In this document: piece by piece, positions 33,151 to 45,471 of the stretch
Position numbering within the stretch: position 1 is the first letter of the stretch
Layout: the number at the start of each line of letters is the position of its first letter
NCBI RefSeq assembly: GCF_018687715.1
Contig: NC_056761.1
Coordinates: 15,147,501-15,211,500, forward strand
Source of the DNA: Carya illinoinensis
Lineage: Eukaryota; Streptophyta; Magnoliopsida; Fagales; Juglandaceae
Direction: 5' to 3'
Length of the DNA stretch: 64,000 bases
Notes under the pieces: generated by a model
Told to the model about the DNA's origin: nothing
Seen by the model: only the letters and a program-made list of their open reading frames with translations
Databases searched by the model: none
Position numbers and translations under genes: made by a program

Positions 33151-33184
<34 letters not shown>
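33151..33184 (+). repeat. (GA)n microsatellite
   Basis: A GA run of about 34 bp followed by imperfect GA-rich sequence to 33210. It lies in a pyrimidine/purine-rich stretch (32780-33240) with internally repeated CTCCCTCTTCTC segments and no gene. Confidence 0.9.
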
Positions 33185-33185
<1 letters not shown>

Positions 33186-33814
33186 CAGAGAGAGTGAGAG
33201 AGAGGGAGGAGCTTTCTCTTACATCGCTCTTTCACTACCAAATCTTCAAGTAAGCAATCTGTGATTCTCTTCCTTGTCATTGCTTTTCAATCATCTTCAA
33301 TTGCATATCTAATGGTATGATCCAAAAATCTCTTTGCTCAACTGTCAAGTTTTTGTTCTTAACTCTTTAGGCAGTCGCATAACATGATATTACCATCTCT
33401 AGTTCTAGCTTTCAGGATTTCTTAGCTCCATTTCCTTTTCATACTTAATAGATTCTATGTATATGTCCTGCCCATATTCACCACCGCCGCCACACATCCA
33501 GTGAATATCAAGAAGTGCGTACCTATCGCCTCCGCAATAAGCTTTCATCAATACAAATTTTTTGTTTCCAGGTTAAGTAGATTCATTAGACAAATTGAAA
33601 TTAGCAAAAACAGAGCTAAACAAATTGACCCAAAAAACACACTCACGTAGTACATTTTTTTTTATGTAACAACTTTCAAATTATCATATATGATGAAATA
33701 AACCAAAAGAAGAAAAAAAGAAGAACAATTTGCATTTAGCAACTGAGAAAAAGACATGGCGATGACAATTAGCATTTTCAATAATAGTAAAATCAGATTT
33801 TTTTTTTTTTTACT

Positions 33815-34319
33815 ACCTGTGTCAGACTTACCCACTTGCTATCAGAGATAGGATAGATGATGCCCATAGCTAACTATTTCAACATCTCTTACTTCACCAC
33901 CTCCTTCATGGTGGGATTCAACCTCCGCTGTGCATCACAAGTTGGTATCGCATCTTCTTCCAGAAAAATGTGGTGGGTGCATATTGAATGATCAATCCCC
34001 TTGATGTCTGCGATAATCCAGCCTATTGCTCCTTGATGTTGTCTCAATGCTGCCAATAATTCGGTTTCCTACTTTGAAGTGAGCTGAGAGGAAATGACTA
34101 CCGGAAACGTGCCCTCAACAGGGCCCCAAAAAATATACTTCAAGTCCTTGGGTAGTGGCTTCAACTCCAGTGTGAGGACTTCTTCTTCTGATGATTTCGT
34201 GGCTTCCGGTAAATCAAGAGCTTCAAAGGCTAGTCTACACCAACTGCTCATGTAACTCATCTCTAATAACTAAGGAGACCTATTTGTTTCTGTCAACTGC
34301 TCCTCTGAATTTGTCAACT
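33815..34319 (-). pseudogene. Start of Athila reverse-transcriptase region, truncated
   Basis: Downstream of the protease on the minus strand, 34069-34260 encodes LDLPEATKSSEEEVLTLELK, then LPKDLKYIFWG and PVVISSQLT, the Athila pre-RT linker. With frameshifts the sense continues to GIIYPISDSKWVSLTQVV at about 33815-33870, the first RT block. It stops abruptly at a T14 tract (33799-33812). The rest of pol is absent, so the element was cut here. Confidence 0.7.
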
Positions 34320-36729
34320 CTAATGAAGAAAGAATTGTCTCAACAAGAGTCTCAGATTGCTCTTATGAGCATCCTCAAATACACTTTCATAATCAAATGT
34401 TGATAACAGCTCTAAAATATCAAAATCATATACTATATCAATTGCATGTACCTCTGAATCATCGCATCCACTAAGCATCTTGCAGGCACTGAACACATTC
34501 ATTTCCAATGTCATATTGTCGAATATGAGCTTCAGTACTCCACTTTCACAATTGATCAATGCACTGTAGGTAGCAAGAAATAGGCGTCCAAGGATGACAA
34601 GTTCATGGTAAATAGTGGAGGGAAGTTGCTGCATATCAAGTACTACAAAATCCACTGGGTAGTAAAATTTGTTTACCTGGACTAGCACATCTTCAACAAT
34701 ACCCTTCACCATCTTCACTGATCTATCAGCCAACTGTAGCATGATGGAGGTCTTTTTCAACTCCCCCAGTCCTAGTTGCTCATATACTAGGAACGGTATC
34801 AAGTTCACACCACTCCCCAAATCAAGTAGAGCTCTCCCAATGCGTGACTCATCGAACATAATGGAAATGTTGGGAGAGCCGGGATCACTAAACTTCTGAG
34901 GAGTCTCATTCATTATTAATGCACTGACTTGGTCTGTTACAAAAGCATTCTTTTTTACATTCAACTTCCTCTTCACGGTGCATAAGTTCTTCAAAAATTT
35001 TGCATATGGAGGAACTTGTTGTATGGCTTCCAATAGTGGAATATTAATCTTCACTTGCTTGAAGATTTCATGGATCTCAGTGTGGTATTTATTCTTTTGG
35101 CCAGCTGCCAATCTCTGAGGATAGGAAACCACAGGTTGGTACCCTCTACTTGTTTCAACCTCTGCAATTTTAGGCTTCTTCCACTCCGGTCTCACCACCT
35201 TTGGTTCTTTTTCAGCTTCTTCAAGCTCCGTTACATCTTCAGGTGTAGGGGCAACTTCCTGTCTATCCATGGTCATTTTTGGTTTGGGTACTTCCTTTCC
35301 ACTTCTCAAAGTAAGAATGGCCTTTGCTATCTTAATAACATCCCCAGAGACATTATGTACATGTTGCGGTTGTTGCCGGTACACTTGAGGATTAGGTTGA
35401 GGTTGTGCCAGAAACTTCCCTTTCTCTAGAGTGCTCAGTTTTGTATTCATCTTTTTATGGTGCCTTGCAATTCATTTATAGCCTGAATGTTTTGATTATT
35501 TTTGGTAGCTTAGATCTGCATGAATTGCTTAAGCGTATTGGCTATCTGTGTCATAGTACTATCGTCTAGAGACTTCTTCACAGATGATTGAAGCTGAGAA
35601 CTTTGTGTAGCTGCATGAAGCTAAAATCCTGGAGGTGCTGCAAAAGGATAACTTTGAGGAGTCTAATATGGTTGCTGCTAGAGCTGATGAACAACCTGAA
35701 GAAATGGCTATTGAGAAGATGGTCGAGACTAGCCAGGCTGATTATTCCTCCATGAGACATTTGGGTGATTCCTCTACCTAGGATTATATGTATTTGAGAA
35801 AGGTTGATTTTGTACTCTATTGACCCAGTTAGTTAATTGCATCTGTTCATACCCATTCTCCTGAAATATTGGCATGATTGCGCAGTTTTGGATCTTGTGG
35901 TTTGAATTAGCGCATAAAGAGCACGCCTCTACAGCTTTCACGATCTTTACTTTTTCCATTTCCATGACCTCCAATCTTCTAGTTAATGTAGTTATTCGAG
36001 CTTGAACATCGGTGTCCTCCTTTACCTCATATCTGCCTCCACCAGGAATAGCCTTCAGTGGCTGTGTGTTCAATGAAACTCGATCAATCCGAGTGTTCCG
36101 TTATTGGGCAATCTCAGCAAAATAGTCAAACAATGATAGTGCTTCATTAGGTTCATTGCTAAAGAATTCTCCGTTGCATATGGTTTGGATAAATTGCTTG
36201 CATTCTGGAGTGAAATCGGTGTAAAAATAATTCCCCAGCTTCCACGATTCAAAATCGTGATGTGGGTAGATGTTCATCAAATCCTTAATCTTTCCCAGCT
36301 GTTCTGGAAAGTTTCATCATGTCTTTGATTGAAGTGACAGATTTTTCTCTTGTATCAACTGAGTTCTCTGAAAAGGGAAGAATTTCTGTACAAATTCATG
36401 CTGCATATCACACAACTAGAAATAGAATTAGACCTCAAAGAATTAAACCAAATTTTTGTTTTGTCGTTTAGAGAGAAAGGAAATAAACGAAGTCTAATGT
36501 ATTCATCGATATTGGTCCTATTGATGAAAGTCGTGCAAGCCAACTCAAAATTCGTCAGATGTTGGTAAAGACTCTTAGAATCCATCCCATAGACCTGAGG
36601 TATTACAGACATCATGCCATGCTTTATAGAAAAATTAGGTGCATCATTAGGTAACACAATGCATGAAGGTATGGTAGTGCGAGTGGACTGCATATAATCT
36701 CTAAGGGTGCATGATGCAAGTGCAGCCAT
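34320..36729 (-). pseudogene. Athila-type gag and protease, minus strand, broken frames
   Basis: Going down the minus strand, 36355-36729 encodes the gag core (CIVLPNDAPNFSIKHGMM, then RLRLFPFSLNDKTKIWFNSL), and 36070-36252 and 35774-36073 continue gag. These include a zinc knuckle, CSLCANSNHKIQNC (C-x2-C-x4-H-x4-C), at about 35900-35945. A 376-codon frame at 34320-35450 holds the gag C-terminus and an aspartic protease. Its active-site block reads ALLDLGSGVNLIP, where other Athila copies have a DLGA-type motif. Gag packages RNA and the protease matures the polyprotein. At least three frame breaks make it inactive. The 5' leader and LTR would lie above 36730 but were not identified. Confidence 0.8.
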
Positions 36730-38090
36730 GGCTTGTTCGATTTCTGAGTTGTCGCTTGTAGAAGAGACAGAATGGGTATCTATCTATAAGTTGTTTAAAC
36801 TACTTTCAGTGCTCGATGCAACTCTATGCAATCTATTTGAACTGTCTCTCACCTAACACATGAAACATTAGTCCAAATAACAAAGAAGATTCAAGCGACT
36901 GTATAGTAGGTGAAAATGTTTTTATTTTGATTTTTATAATAAGCAGAACAATGAATAAAAAAAATAAAAATAAAAATCACGAGTGTGCAAGGAAAATATA
37001 AGACATTAAACTGAGATTAAATAAAAACAGGAATTGTAAGGAATAACCTTGATGTTTGGAAATGGAGACTGCGTTCTCCAATCCAAAAATCTGAACTTCC
37101 AGATAAAATGATTTCTCAAATAAAATAAACTCTCTAAATAAAATGAATCCTAAAAGAAATCGAACTCTCAATTAAATTAAACTTTCAAATAAAATACACA
37201 CTCAAATTGAAGTTGAGCTCTAAATAAAATAAACACTCATAGTACAAAGGTTGGGACTGGTATATAAGCTTGAATCTTATAGTACAAAGGTTGGAATCTT
37301 GTATAATACTATATACTTCAACCGTCACATGATAAGAAGGTTGGAATCTTGCATATTGTAGCATGGGCTTGACCTTCAATGCCATGCATGTTAGAAATCT
37401 TGTTTAGGATTGAAAAGATGAAGAAGACGAAGAAATAATTAAAGGTTTAGACATTGAGCATTTCGGCCATGTCTCGGTTAACATGATCTTGGACTCGCAT
37501 GTGTATAAAAGGATTTCTAGAGCTGTAAGGTTCAACTGTACATGTCCAACTAAGAATAAATGCACCAAAATTATAAAATCTATCTAATAGGTTTCGGCCA
37601 AACCATGTAATTTGGAGTTCTAAGGCTTGATCATTCATGGGTGTGTTCAATTGTGGTTCAAACATGAATCTAAGGAATTGAATAAGTAATGAACATGAAA
37701 GACTTCTATCAAGGATGCATCTAGATTAGATAATGGTCTTTGGAAAATCTCATGTGATTTATACATGCTAAAAAGTTTATGAATAGGAATTGTGGAATTA
37801 CACTATGAGGAAATCACGGCACCACAGCTGGACAGCAAATCTTATGTCGTCATGAAAGAGTGAAAGAAATGAAGAGAAAAATATAAGAAAATATATAGAT
37901 GAAAATGAAAGAGAGAGGCAGTTTAAGATTATAATATAACCTATAATAGGGGCTTTCGTTAATCTTTTAGACTTTCATTAAGCTTTTAATAATTTTCATT
38001 CAATTCTCTTCCATTCCTTACAATTTATGAGAGAATAAGACAAATGAGATCACATAAATAAAACTTTCACATGATAATCTAGTAAAAGAA
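36730..38090. other. No gene; probable 5' leader of the minus-strand Athila element and intergenic DNA
   Basis: AT-rich with small internal repeats, such as TATAGTACAAAGGTTGG at about 37228 and 37280 and AAGGTTGGAATCTTG at about 37283 and 37330. Short frames here have no family resemblance. Confidence 0.4.
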
Positions 38091-38099
38091 ATCTCTTAA

Positions 38100-39415
38100 T
38101 CCAAACATTTGTTCAATAGCACATTTAAAATATAATGGTCTAACATGTGCTACGCATTGTAAAAGCATAAATCATTTAAATGTAAAGAAAAATCTAAATC
38201 CTCTCTCTCAAAGACTAAGTCTCATTGTTAATGTTAACCCTCCTGGACATCATCCTTGAGCCTTCCTCACCTGGGGTAGGGAAATATTTAAAAACAAATA
38301 ATATAAGTTGAATACTCAATAAGAACCATATCATATAGTAAACATAATTATAAACACAAGATTTTCATTTAACCTCAACATTCTTAAGAAAAATTACCTT
38401 TAAGCATCCTTAAACATTAATCCTAAAGCCTTAAGAAGTATTCTTTTACCTCAACCATAGAAGCATAAGCATTTATTTAACCTCAATCATAAATCATTTG
38501 TTACCTTAACCTTATCCTCAATGGTTGTTTACACACTGTTAATCCCCATGTGTTAGGGTTGGTGACCTTTGCGATCAATGGTTTTAGCCATAGCTAGCGA
38601 AATAGAACTAAACTTAACAATGGGTAATCATTAGGTGCACCTCCAATTATGCATTCCAGCGTTTCCGGCCATTCATCCCAACCTAATGTTACCATCCTCA
38701 ACCTCATATGGCCATTTCATTAATCTCATCAAACACATGCAATCATACCATTCATTTTATTTTATTTACATTAACATTGCCTTACCTTTCCTTCTTTAAA
38801 ATAAATAGTCGTATAATATAATACTTAGTGACATCAATCATGCAATTCTAAATCATAAAACATCTTTGATCATACATAGAGTTCATAAAAACGGATAACA
38901 ATGAAGAGCTCATAAATACATATTTATCTTTGTAAAACATTTACAACATAGATATACTTTTGGAAAAAGAAACTTTACAGTTTACTATAAAATTATGTGT
39001 AAAGAAGGTAATCCATCGACCTCAGTGACTGGAACATACAGTGGATCTTTGGTTGAGGGTCACGGTGCCATGACGGTGGTGTTGGTGGTGGATGGTATTG
39101 TGTTTAGCATATGTCTGAGTGCTCATGTATGTATTGGTTCAACTCATGGCATGTTGTGAGTGGGTGTGAGGGAAAAGTAAGAAAAATTGCCTATGGCAGT
39201 GGGGTGGCACACAGAATGGAAAGGCTAGGTTGTGGTGGCCAATTGAGTGACTTGTAGTGAGTGCAAGGGTGCGACACAAATATTGGGGGGCAAAGTGTAT
39301 GTGCCGACTTCTAGGGTTCTATAAATAGGGTTTTGTGGGGAGTAAGTCCAAGTGGGATGAGCTTTAGTGTTATGACTTAGTGGGGAATCTGAATAGGCTT
39401 GGGGTCTTAGACATC
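38100..39415 (+). repeat. LTR-like block related to the TGTAAC solo-LTR family
   Basis: The layout parallels 22050-24600: a CTTGAGCC...CACCTGGGGTAGGG...GAATACTCAATAAGAACC stretch, then AATCCCCATGTGTTAGGGTTG, a GC-rich part, and a TATA box in TTCTATAAATAGGG (about 39308-39322). It ends near GGGGTCTTAGACA. Ends and target duplication could not be fixed. Confidence 0.4.
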
Positions 39416-39424
39416 CTAAGGTGT

Positions 39425-39545
39425 TCGACTTGATGTAGCCTGAAATCTACAAGGATGAATACAAATGGATTTGGTGGATTTTGATTAGAACAAATGAAGC
39501 AAAACAAAGATAGATAACTTGCCAGGTTAGGATGCCATGTCACAG
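39425..39545 (-). repeat. Inverted fragment of the chromovirus LTR end
   Basis: The reverse complement of this segment (GACATGGCATCCTAACC, GTTATCTATCTTTG, CTTCATTTGTTCT, AATCCACCAAATCCATTTGT) matches 51265-51376 of the 3' LTR of the split chromovirus. It directly abuts the RT fragment at 39547, so the 5' part of that element was replaced by an inverted LTR end. Confidence 0.7.
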
Positions 39546-39546
39546 T

Positions 39547-39628
39547 ATCACAGCGTAAAGTGTTGAGAAACTTAATGGGTAAATATTTGGAAGAATAGAT
39601 TGATGATATACTAATTCACAGCAAAAGC
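39547..39628 (+). pseudogene. Chromovirus RT fragment, left half of a split gene
   Basis: Reads KVLRNLMGKYLEE, a stop, then IDDILIHSKS, the RT catalytic block (Y/I-x-DD). The reading continues exactly at 48719 after removal of the inserted LTR element and one copy of AAAGC, so both parts belong to one old gypsy pol. Confidence 0.75.
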
Positions 39629-40540
39629 TGTAATGACCCGGACCAATATTTCTATAGTTGGAATTTAGATAATCTTATTAGTTCTAAATTAGGAATGGGC
39701 CATTGTGATCGGATGTTGATGGCTATTATTTATTTAGGTTTGTCAGTTGTGTCATGTTGATCCTAAATTAGACAATATATTATTTATTTCTTTAAATTTT
39801 AAAGTGTTATAAAAAATAGTTTATCTTTAACATATATTACTATTATGATTTTTTTTAATCAAATTCTATTACTAAGATTTGTAATTTTAATTGAGATTAT
39901 TTTATTATCCCGCCTCACGTGTTTCCTCTTCATGAATCAAGGATATGCACGTTGTGAGTTGATATGCACGTTTATTAGTTTGTAACCGTCCGCATTGAAT
40001 GCGTTGAAGCTCACTTTATATTTATTAGCAACAAACCACATCCTCTTGGAATAAAAGCAAGCCTTCAAGTTCAAGTCGACCCGCATTGCACCCACAAGTA
40101 GTATAACTAGTAGTATTTTTAATATCTTTCTATTGTTCATATTAAAAGAGAAATAGATAAAAATTTTGATTTATATTTAATACTTGATGATTTTGTTTAT
40201 TTAAAAGAACGCAAATTATAATTTTAAACACTCTATTTTTCTTTTATTTAATATATTTATATGAATACTATTATATTATTTCAATGATATTTTATTCTTG
40301 ACATATCAAATATTTTTTTAATACATAAATTGTATTAAACGTATTTTATTTTTATTGTAAATCTTCTTATCAAATTATTATATATCATAAAAAAGATTGT
40401 ATAAAAGTAGAACAAAAAATATTTTATATATATTGTTATAGTTTTGTTTGGCCCCAGAGTAAATTCCTGGCTCCACCACTACCCACTAGTAGCACCGTCG
40501 ACCTCGTTAGGCCAAGATGAAAACCACCGTCTCATGGAAC

Positions 40541-41070
40541 TGTAACAACACCGGCTAGGCAAGAGGAGCACATGGTGGAGAAAAGCTTGGCAGCAGAAAA
40601 ATGGAAGTGGAACCCTATCTTACAAAACTGACGCTGAGAGAAGAAGAAGAAGAAAAGTGAAGTGTGTGTTCTATGTTGAGTTCAAAAGGAAGTACACTGG
40701 TGTTTCTTGATGAGTTGGGTTGTCTAGTACGTGGGCTTTAGTTTTGTTATGGTCCGAAGCAGGCCAGCGTTGGCTGGGTGTTGATGGCCTTCTATGTTAT
40801 TGCTTATTGATTTACTTGTTGAGTATGTGTAAAAGGGCCATGCGCTTGAGTCCGTTTATTTCTTTTGGAGTCCATATGTAAGGCCCCTGTGGCCCAGTAT
40901 TGAGTCCCTTTTATGTTGGGTACCTGGAATGGAATAGAGTATCAGAAACATTTTATCAAAAATCCTATTTCTCCTATCTATTTTCTGGAGGCGCTTTCCC
41001 TCGAAGAAAGCATTGCTATTTCCTTATCCATTTCTACCATTCCATCTGTTTTATTAACAAAAGTGTTACA
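40541..41070 (+). repeat. 5' LTR of the chromovirus
   Basis: 530 bp from TGTAACAACACCGGC to AAAGTGTTACA, followed by the Met-tRNA-type primer site TGGTATCCAGAGC. Confidence 0.9.
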
Positions 41071-41118
41071 AGTGGTATCCAGAGCTACCGATTCTTTGTT
41101 ACTCAAACTATTACAAAC

Positions 41119-42089
41119 ATGGCTGAAGGCACAAGAATAAATCTATTACAAGAAGGTCTTAATGCTGTAAAACAAACAACTAAAGGGCTGGGAACCGAAG
41201 TAACGACCATCAAAAGATAGCTTGAGGCAGTTATACAACAACTAGCAATCATGCATGCTGAAATGCAGCAACGGCGGAATAGCAATGGAGATTCTTCTTC
41301 CGGTGTCCAGACTCATGAGGAATTGGACCCACATCGGCCACATGGCGAGGTCCAAGCTCGCATCATTAGACTTGATTTTCTGGTGTTTCACGGAGAGGAT
41401 CTTGCAAGTTGAATTTACAAGGTGCATCAGTTTTTTTCTTTCCATAATACACTACCACAACACAAACTTAAACTTTTCTCATTTCACATTGAGGGTAAGG
41501 CCCTTTCTTGGTTCCAAGGAATGGAAGAATCTGGACAAATTCCAGATTGAGAGACATTTACTAAGGCATTATTAGTAAGATTTGGCCCTAGTGTGTATGA
41601 TGACCCCATGGAGGCCTTGACAAGATTGAGACAAAATGGGACTGTAGAGGACTATAAAGCAAGGTTTGAAACCTTAGCTATAGATTAAAAGCATTGATAG
41701 ATCCCTACAAACTCAGTTGTTTTGTTAGTGGACTAAGCGATGACATCCGTTTAACTATGAAAATGTTCAACCCACCTGACTTAACCTCAACCTACATTTT
41801 AGCCAAAACACAAGAAGAAAAAAGCAACATCATTAAGACAAACCCAACCAGATTTAGCCATAACTACTCCCCAGGCCAAGGCATCCTCAAAACCCCTAAC
41901 AAGCAACCCTTTTCCCATCCAAAAAACCCACCATGTGCCAGTAAACCCTTTTCAAAACCATCATTTCCCATACAGAAAATCAACCAACAGCAAATGCAAG
42001 AGAGGTGGGAGAAGGGCCTATGCTATTATTGTGATTCAAAATGGCAACCGGGGCACAAGTGCAAAAGGCCTAAGTTGTACGTATTGTAA
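41119..42089 (+). pseudogene. Chromovirus gag, broken
   Basis: An ATG at 41119 opens MAEGTRINLLQEGLNAVKQ. In-frame stops stand at 41218 (TAG), 41410 (TGA) and 41548 (TGA). The core SWFQGMEESGQIPD then ETFTKALLVRFG is typical gag; here the TGA replaces the Trp normally found between D and ETF. A one-base shift near 41685 leads into the frame ending with a zinc knuckle, CYYCDSKWQPGHKCKRPK (about 42022-42075). Gag would form the virus-like particle and bind RNA. Confidence 0.8.
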
Positions 42090-42205
42090 GATATGTTGCT
42101 GGAAGTTGATTTGGCAATGGCTATGTGTGAGGAGGGGTCGTGTGAAGAGGGCCCAAGTGATGAAACAATCCCAACCGATCGGAAATTTCACTCCATGCAC
42201 TCACC

Positions 42206-42880
42206 GTGTCTCACAGCCCAAGAACCATGTGTGTGAAAGGAAAAATTGGCAACCAATGGGTTACTATCTTGGTGGACATAGGGTCTACTCACAGTTTTTT
42301 GGACCCAGCAGTGAGAAATAAAAATAAACTTCCTCTTGACACCAACGAGAGGGTGAAGGTGAGAGTGGCAAATGGTGAATTGCTTCCTAGTGAAGGCAAA
42401 TGCAATGGGGTCGAGGTGTTAATCCAGGGAACTGTTTTCCAAGTGGATGTCCATGTTCTAGTCTTGGCAGGATACGACATGGTGTTGGGAATTAATTGGC
42501 TGAGAGACTTTGGGTCAATTCTATAGAATTTTGAGAAGTTGGTGATGCAATTTCAGTACCTTGGAAGGTCAGTATCCATTCACGGATTGGCAGGGGCTAA
42601 AATGATAGAGGAATGAACTCTTAAAAGACCCGATGGGCTGGAAAAAAAGGGCATTATATTGCAAGTGATAGAAGGAGTTAAAACCACCAGCTCAACAACT
42701 GTAGAGGAAGTTCCAGCAGTGATACAGCCACTATTACAATAGTTTACCGATGTGTTTTCAGAACCCAATGGATTGCCCCCATCCAAAACTCATGACCATG
42801 CCATAAACTTACTACCCAGAACCAAACCCATTTCCCTAAGGCTATACCATTACCCATACTATCAAAAGAAGAGATCGAAA
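42206..42880 (+). pseudogene. Chromovirus protease and linker to RT, broken
   Basis: The frame contains VTILVDIGSTHSFLDP (about 42260-42310), an aspartic-protease active site with the usual D-S/T-G altered to D-I-G, then VLAGYDMVLGINWLRDFG, the second conserved protease block. Stops follow at about 42524 and 42614, and a frameshift near 42860 leads into RT. Confidence 0.75.
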
Positions 42881-44034
42881 AAATAGTGCAGAAACTCCTC
42901 TCTACAGGGGTTATACGGCCTAGTCAAAGTCCCTACTCATCTCCGGTGCTGCTAGTCCATAAGGCAGATGGCACATGGAGGCTATGCGTCGACTACCAGC
43001 GCCTCAATAAGGCCACTATCAAGGATAAATATCCTATTCCAGTGGTGGAGGAGCTTATGAATGAATTGTAAGAAGCTAAAATTTTTTCCAAGCTAGATTT
43101 GAGGTCGAGCTACCACCAAATTTTGGTCAAACCAAAAGATGTATCCAAGACAGCGTTTAGGACGCATGAGAGCCACTATGAATTCTTAGTTATGCCATTT
43201 GGGTTAACTAACGCACCGTCCACTTTCCAAAGCCTTATGAACGAGGAACATGTCCAGCACCTTCAAGTGACCCTTGACATTTTGCGGCAACATAGGCTGT
43301 ATGCCAAGAGATCCAAATGCCACTTTGGATGTAAGGAAGTAGGCTATGTAGGTCACCTAATCTTAGCAGAAGGAGTTCAGGAAGATCCCGATAAGCTACT
43401 AGCCATGAAGGATTGGCCACTACCCAACTCTCTTAAAGGCTTGAGGGGCTTCTTGGGTCTAACTGGTTACCACCGTCGCTTCATAAAAGGATATGGGAGG
43501 ATTGCCTCTCCCTTAACCCAAATGTTAAAAAATGATGCTTTCAAGTGGAGTGAGGAGGCACGGTTGGCCTTTCACAAGCTCAAGGAAGCTGTCACCCAAC
43601 CTTCGGTGTTAACACCTCTGGATTTCTCAAGGCCGTTTACTATTGAGTGTGACACCTTGGGCAACGCCATTGGGGCTGGCTTGATGCAGCAGGGTAAACC
43701 CTTAGCTCTTTTCAGCCAAGCATTAAAGGGGAGGGCCCTTATAATGTCTACCTATGAGAAGGAATTATTTGCTTTAGTTTCTTCTGCTCTTAACTGGAGA
43801 CATTATCTACTTGGGCAAGCTTTTGTCATGCACACTGGCCAGCAGAGTCTCAAGCACCTTTTGGACCAAAAGATGGGTACCACAATGCAACAATGCTGGA
43901 TTACTAAGCTACTAGGGTATGACTTTGTGGTGGAGTACAAAAGACGGGTGGAGAACAGGGTTGCCGATGCCCTATCAAGGAGGGAGATGGATGGGACAGC
44001 GGAACTAATGCTCATTTCATTCCCTAATGCGTAA
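42881..44034 (+). pseudogene. Chromovirus RT-RNase H lacking the YxDD catalytic segment
   Basis: Blocks in order: VIRPSQSPYSSPVLLVHKAD, WRLCVDYQRLNK, a TAA at 43069, LDLRSSYHQI, FRTHESHYEFLVMPFGLTNA. SLMNE is then joined straight to EHVQHLQVTL at about 43240-43247. In intact relatives some 25-30 residues carrying the catalytic Tyr-x-Asp-Asp lie between these, so the core of the active site has been deleted in frame. RNase H follows: PFTIECDTLGNAIGAGLMQQ, then MSTYEKELFAL and VADALSRREM. Reverse transcription by this copy is impossible. Confidence 0.85.
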
Positions 44035-45195
44035 TGGCTAGAAGAATTAAAGTCAGCTTGTGGAGAGGATGCACAGATACAGAATCTTGTAAAACTATTC
44101 TCAGAAGGCAAGCTAGGCCCTAAATACACCATGAGGAAGGGTCTCCTGTTGTACAAGGGCAAATTGTACGTTGCCAAACATGAGGAGTTCAAGAATAAAT
44201 TGTTAGAATTGTCGCATAGCAGCCCTTGGGGCAGGCATTCAAGGTATAACAAAACTATTCATAGAATGCGAAGAGATTTCTATTGGGAAGGCCTTAAGAT
44301 GGATGTCAAGGCCTTCATCTAGAATTGTGATTTGTGTCAATGGGTTAAGGTTCACAACGCCCTGCCAAGTGGGCTCTTACAGCCACTACCCGTGCCAACA
44401 CAACCATGGGCCCACATAACCATGGATTTGGTAGAAGGGTTACCCAACTCCCAAAGGTTCAACACCTGGTAGGTAGTGGTCGACAGGCTAACCAAATACA
44501 ACTATTTTGTCCCTATCAAGCATCCCTATACAGCTAGGGATATTGCCCATCTATTTTTCACACAAATTTCCAAACTCCACAACCTGCCACAATCCATTAT
44601 TTCTAACTGTGACATCACTTTTACAAGCCAATTCTAGCAAGAAATCTTTTCTTTGCAGGGGGTTCAACTTTCTTTGAGTACAGCATACCACACACAAACG
44701 AACGGTCAAACGGAGACAGTGAACACAACCTTGGAGAACTATCTCTGATGTTTTAGTGGTGACAGGCCCAAGGATTGGGCGAGGTGGATTCCCCTAGCGG
44801 AGTGGTGGTACAATTCAACTTAGCACTCCTCCACGCGGACGACTCCCTACGGGGCCCTCTAAGGCCAACCACCACCTAGGCTACTAGATTACATGCCAAG
44901 AACAACACACCATGAAGCCGTAGACACTACTCTAAGGACACAGGACCAGATCTCAAAAGTGCTCAAACAAAATCTACTCAGTGCACAAAATAGAATGAAA
45001 AAATACTTAGATCTCAGGCATAAGGAGCAACAATTCAGTGAGGGAGATGAAGTATACCTGCGGCTACAACCCTATAGACAGAGCACGGTGGAACAACGGC
45101 ATAACCTCAAGCTATCTCCCCTCGGTCCATTTCATATCATTCAGAAGATTGGACAGGTGGCTTATAAGCTCAATCTTCCCACCACTTCATAGATC
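44035..45195 (+). pseudogene. Chromovirus integrase, stop-riddled
   Basis: Zinc-binding HHCC region: HSSPWGRHSRYNKTIHRMRR then a stop and NCDLCQWVK (about 44212-44350). Core: ITMDLVEGLP carries the first Asp, a damaged IISNCDITF the second (Asp in NCD), and HTQTNGQTETVN the Glu (44690-44725). C-terminal part 44893-45192 reads open: RTTHHEAVDTTL to KLNLPTTS. There are at least six in-frame stops, all in one frame, so the decay is mostly by point mutation. Confidence 0.8.
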
Positions 45196-45275
45196 CACTC
45201 CACCTTGCACGTCTCCTAACTCAAACAGAAGCTTGGATCCAAGGTAACTACACTTCCTACACTGCCACCCGTAGA

Positions 45276-45458
45276 CAAGGAAGGGCTGATTCGGCCAGAG
45301 CCCATATAGATCCTGAATAGACACATGGTAAAGGCTGGAAATCTAGCTTGGGTAGAGCTTCTAGTTCAGTGGTAGGGTCAGACAGTGGCTGACGCGACAT
45401 GGAAGGGCTACTCGAAACTTTAGGAGGACTTCCCCCACCTTGTGGGCAAGGTGTTTTG
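45276..45458 (+). pseudogene. Chromodomain at the integrase C-terminus, broken
   Basis: In the integrase frame: EGLIRPEPI, stop, ILNRHMVKAGNLAWVELLVQW, stop, GQTVADATWKGYSKL, stop, EDFPHLVGKVF. The pattern LVQW...ATWKGY...L..DFP is the chromodomain that targets chromovirus integration to marked chromatin. Three of its codons are now TAG. Confidence 0.75.
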
Positions 45459-45471
45459 AATGGAGAGGACA

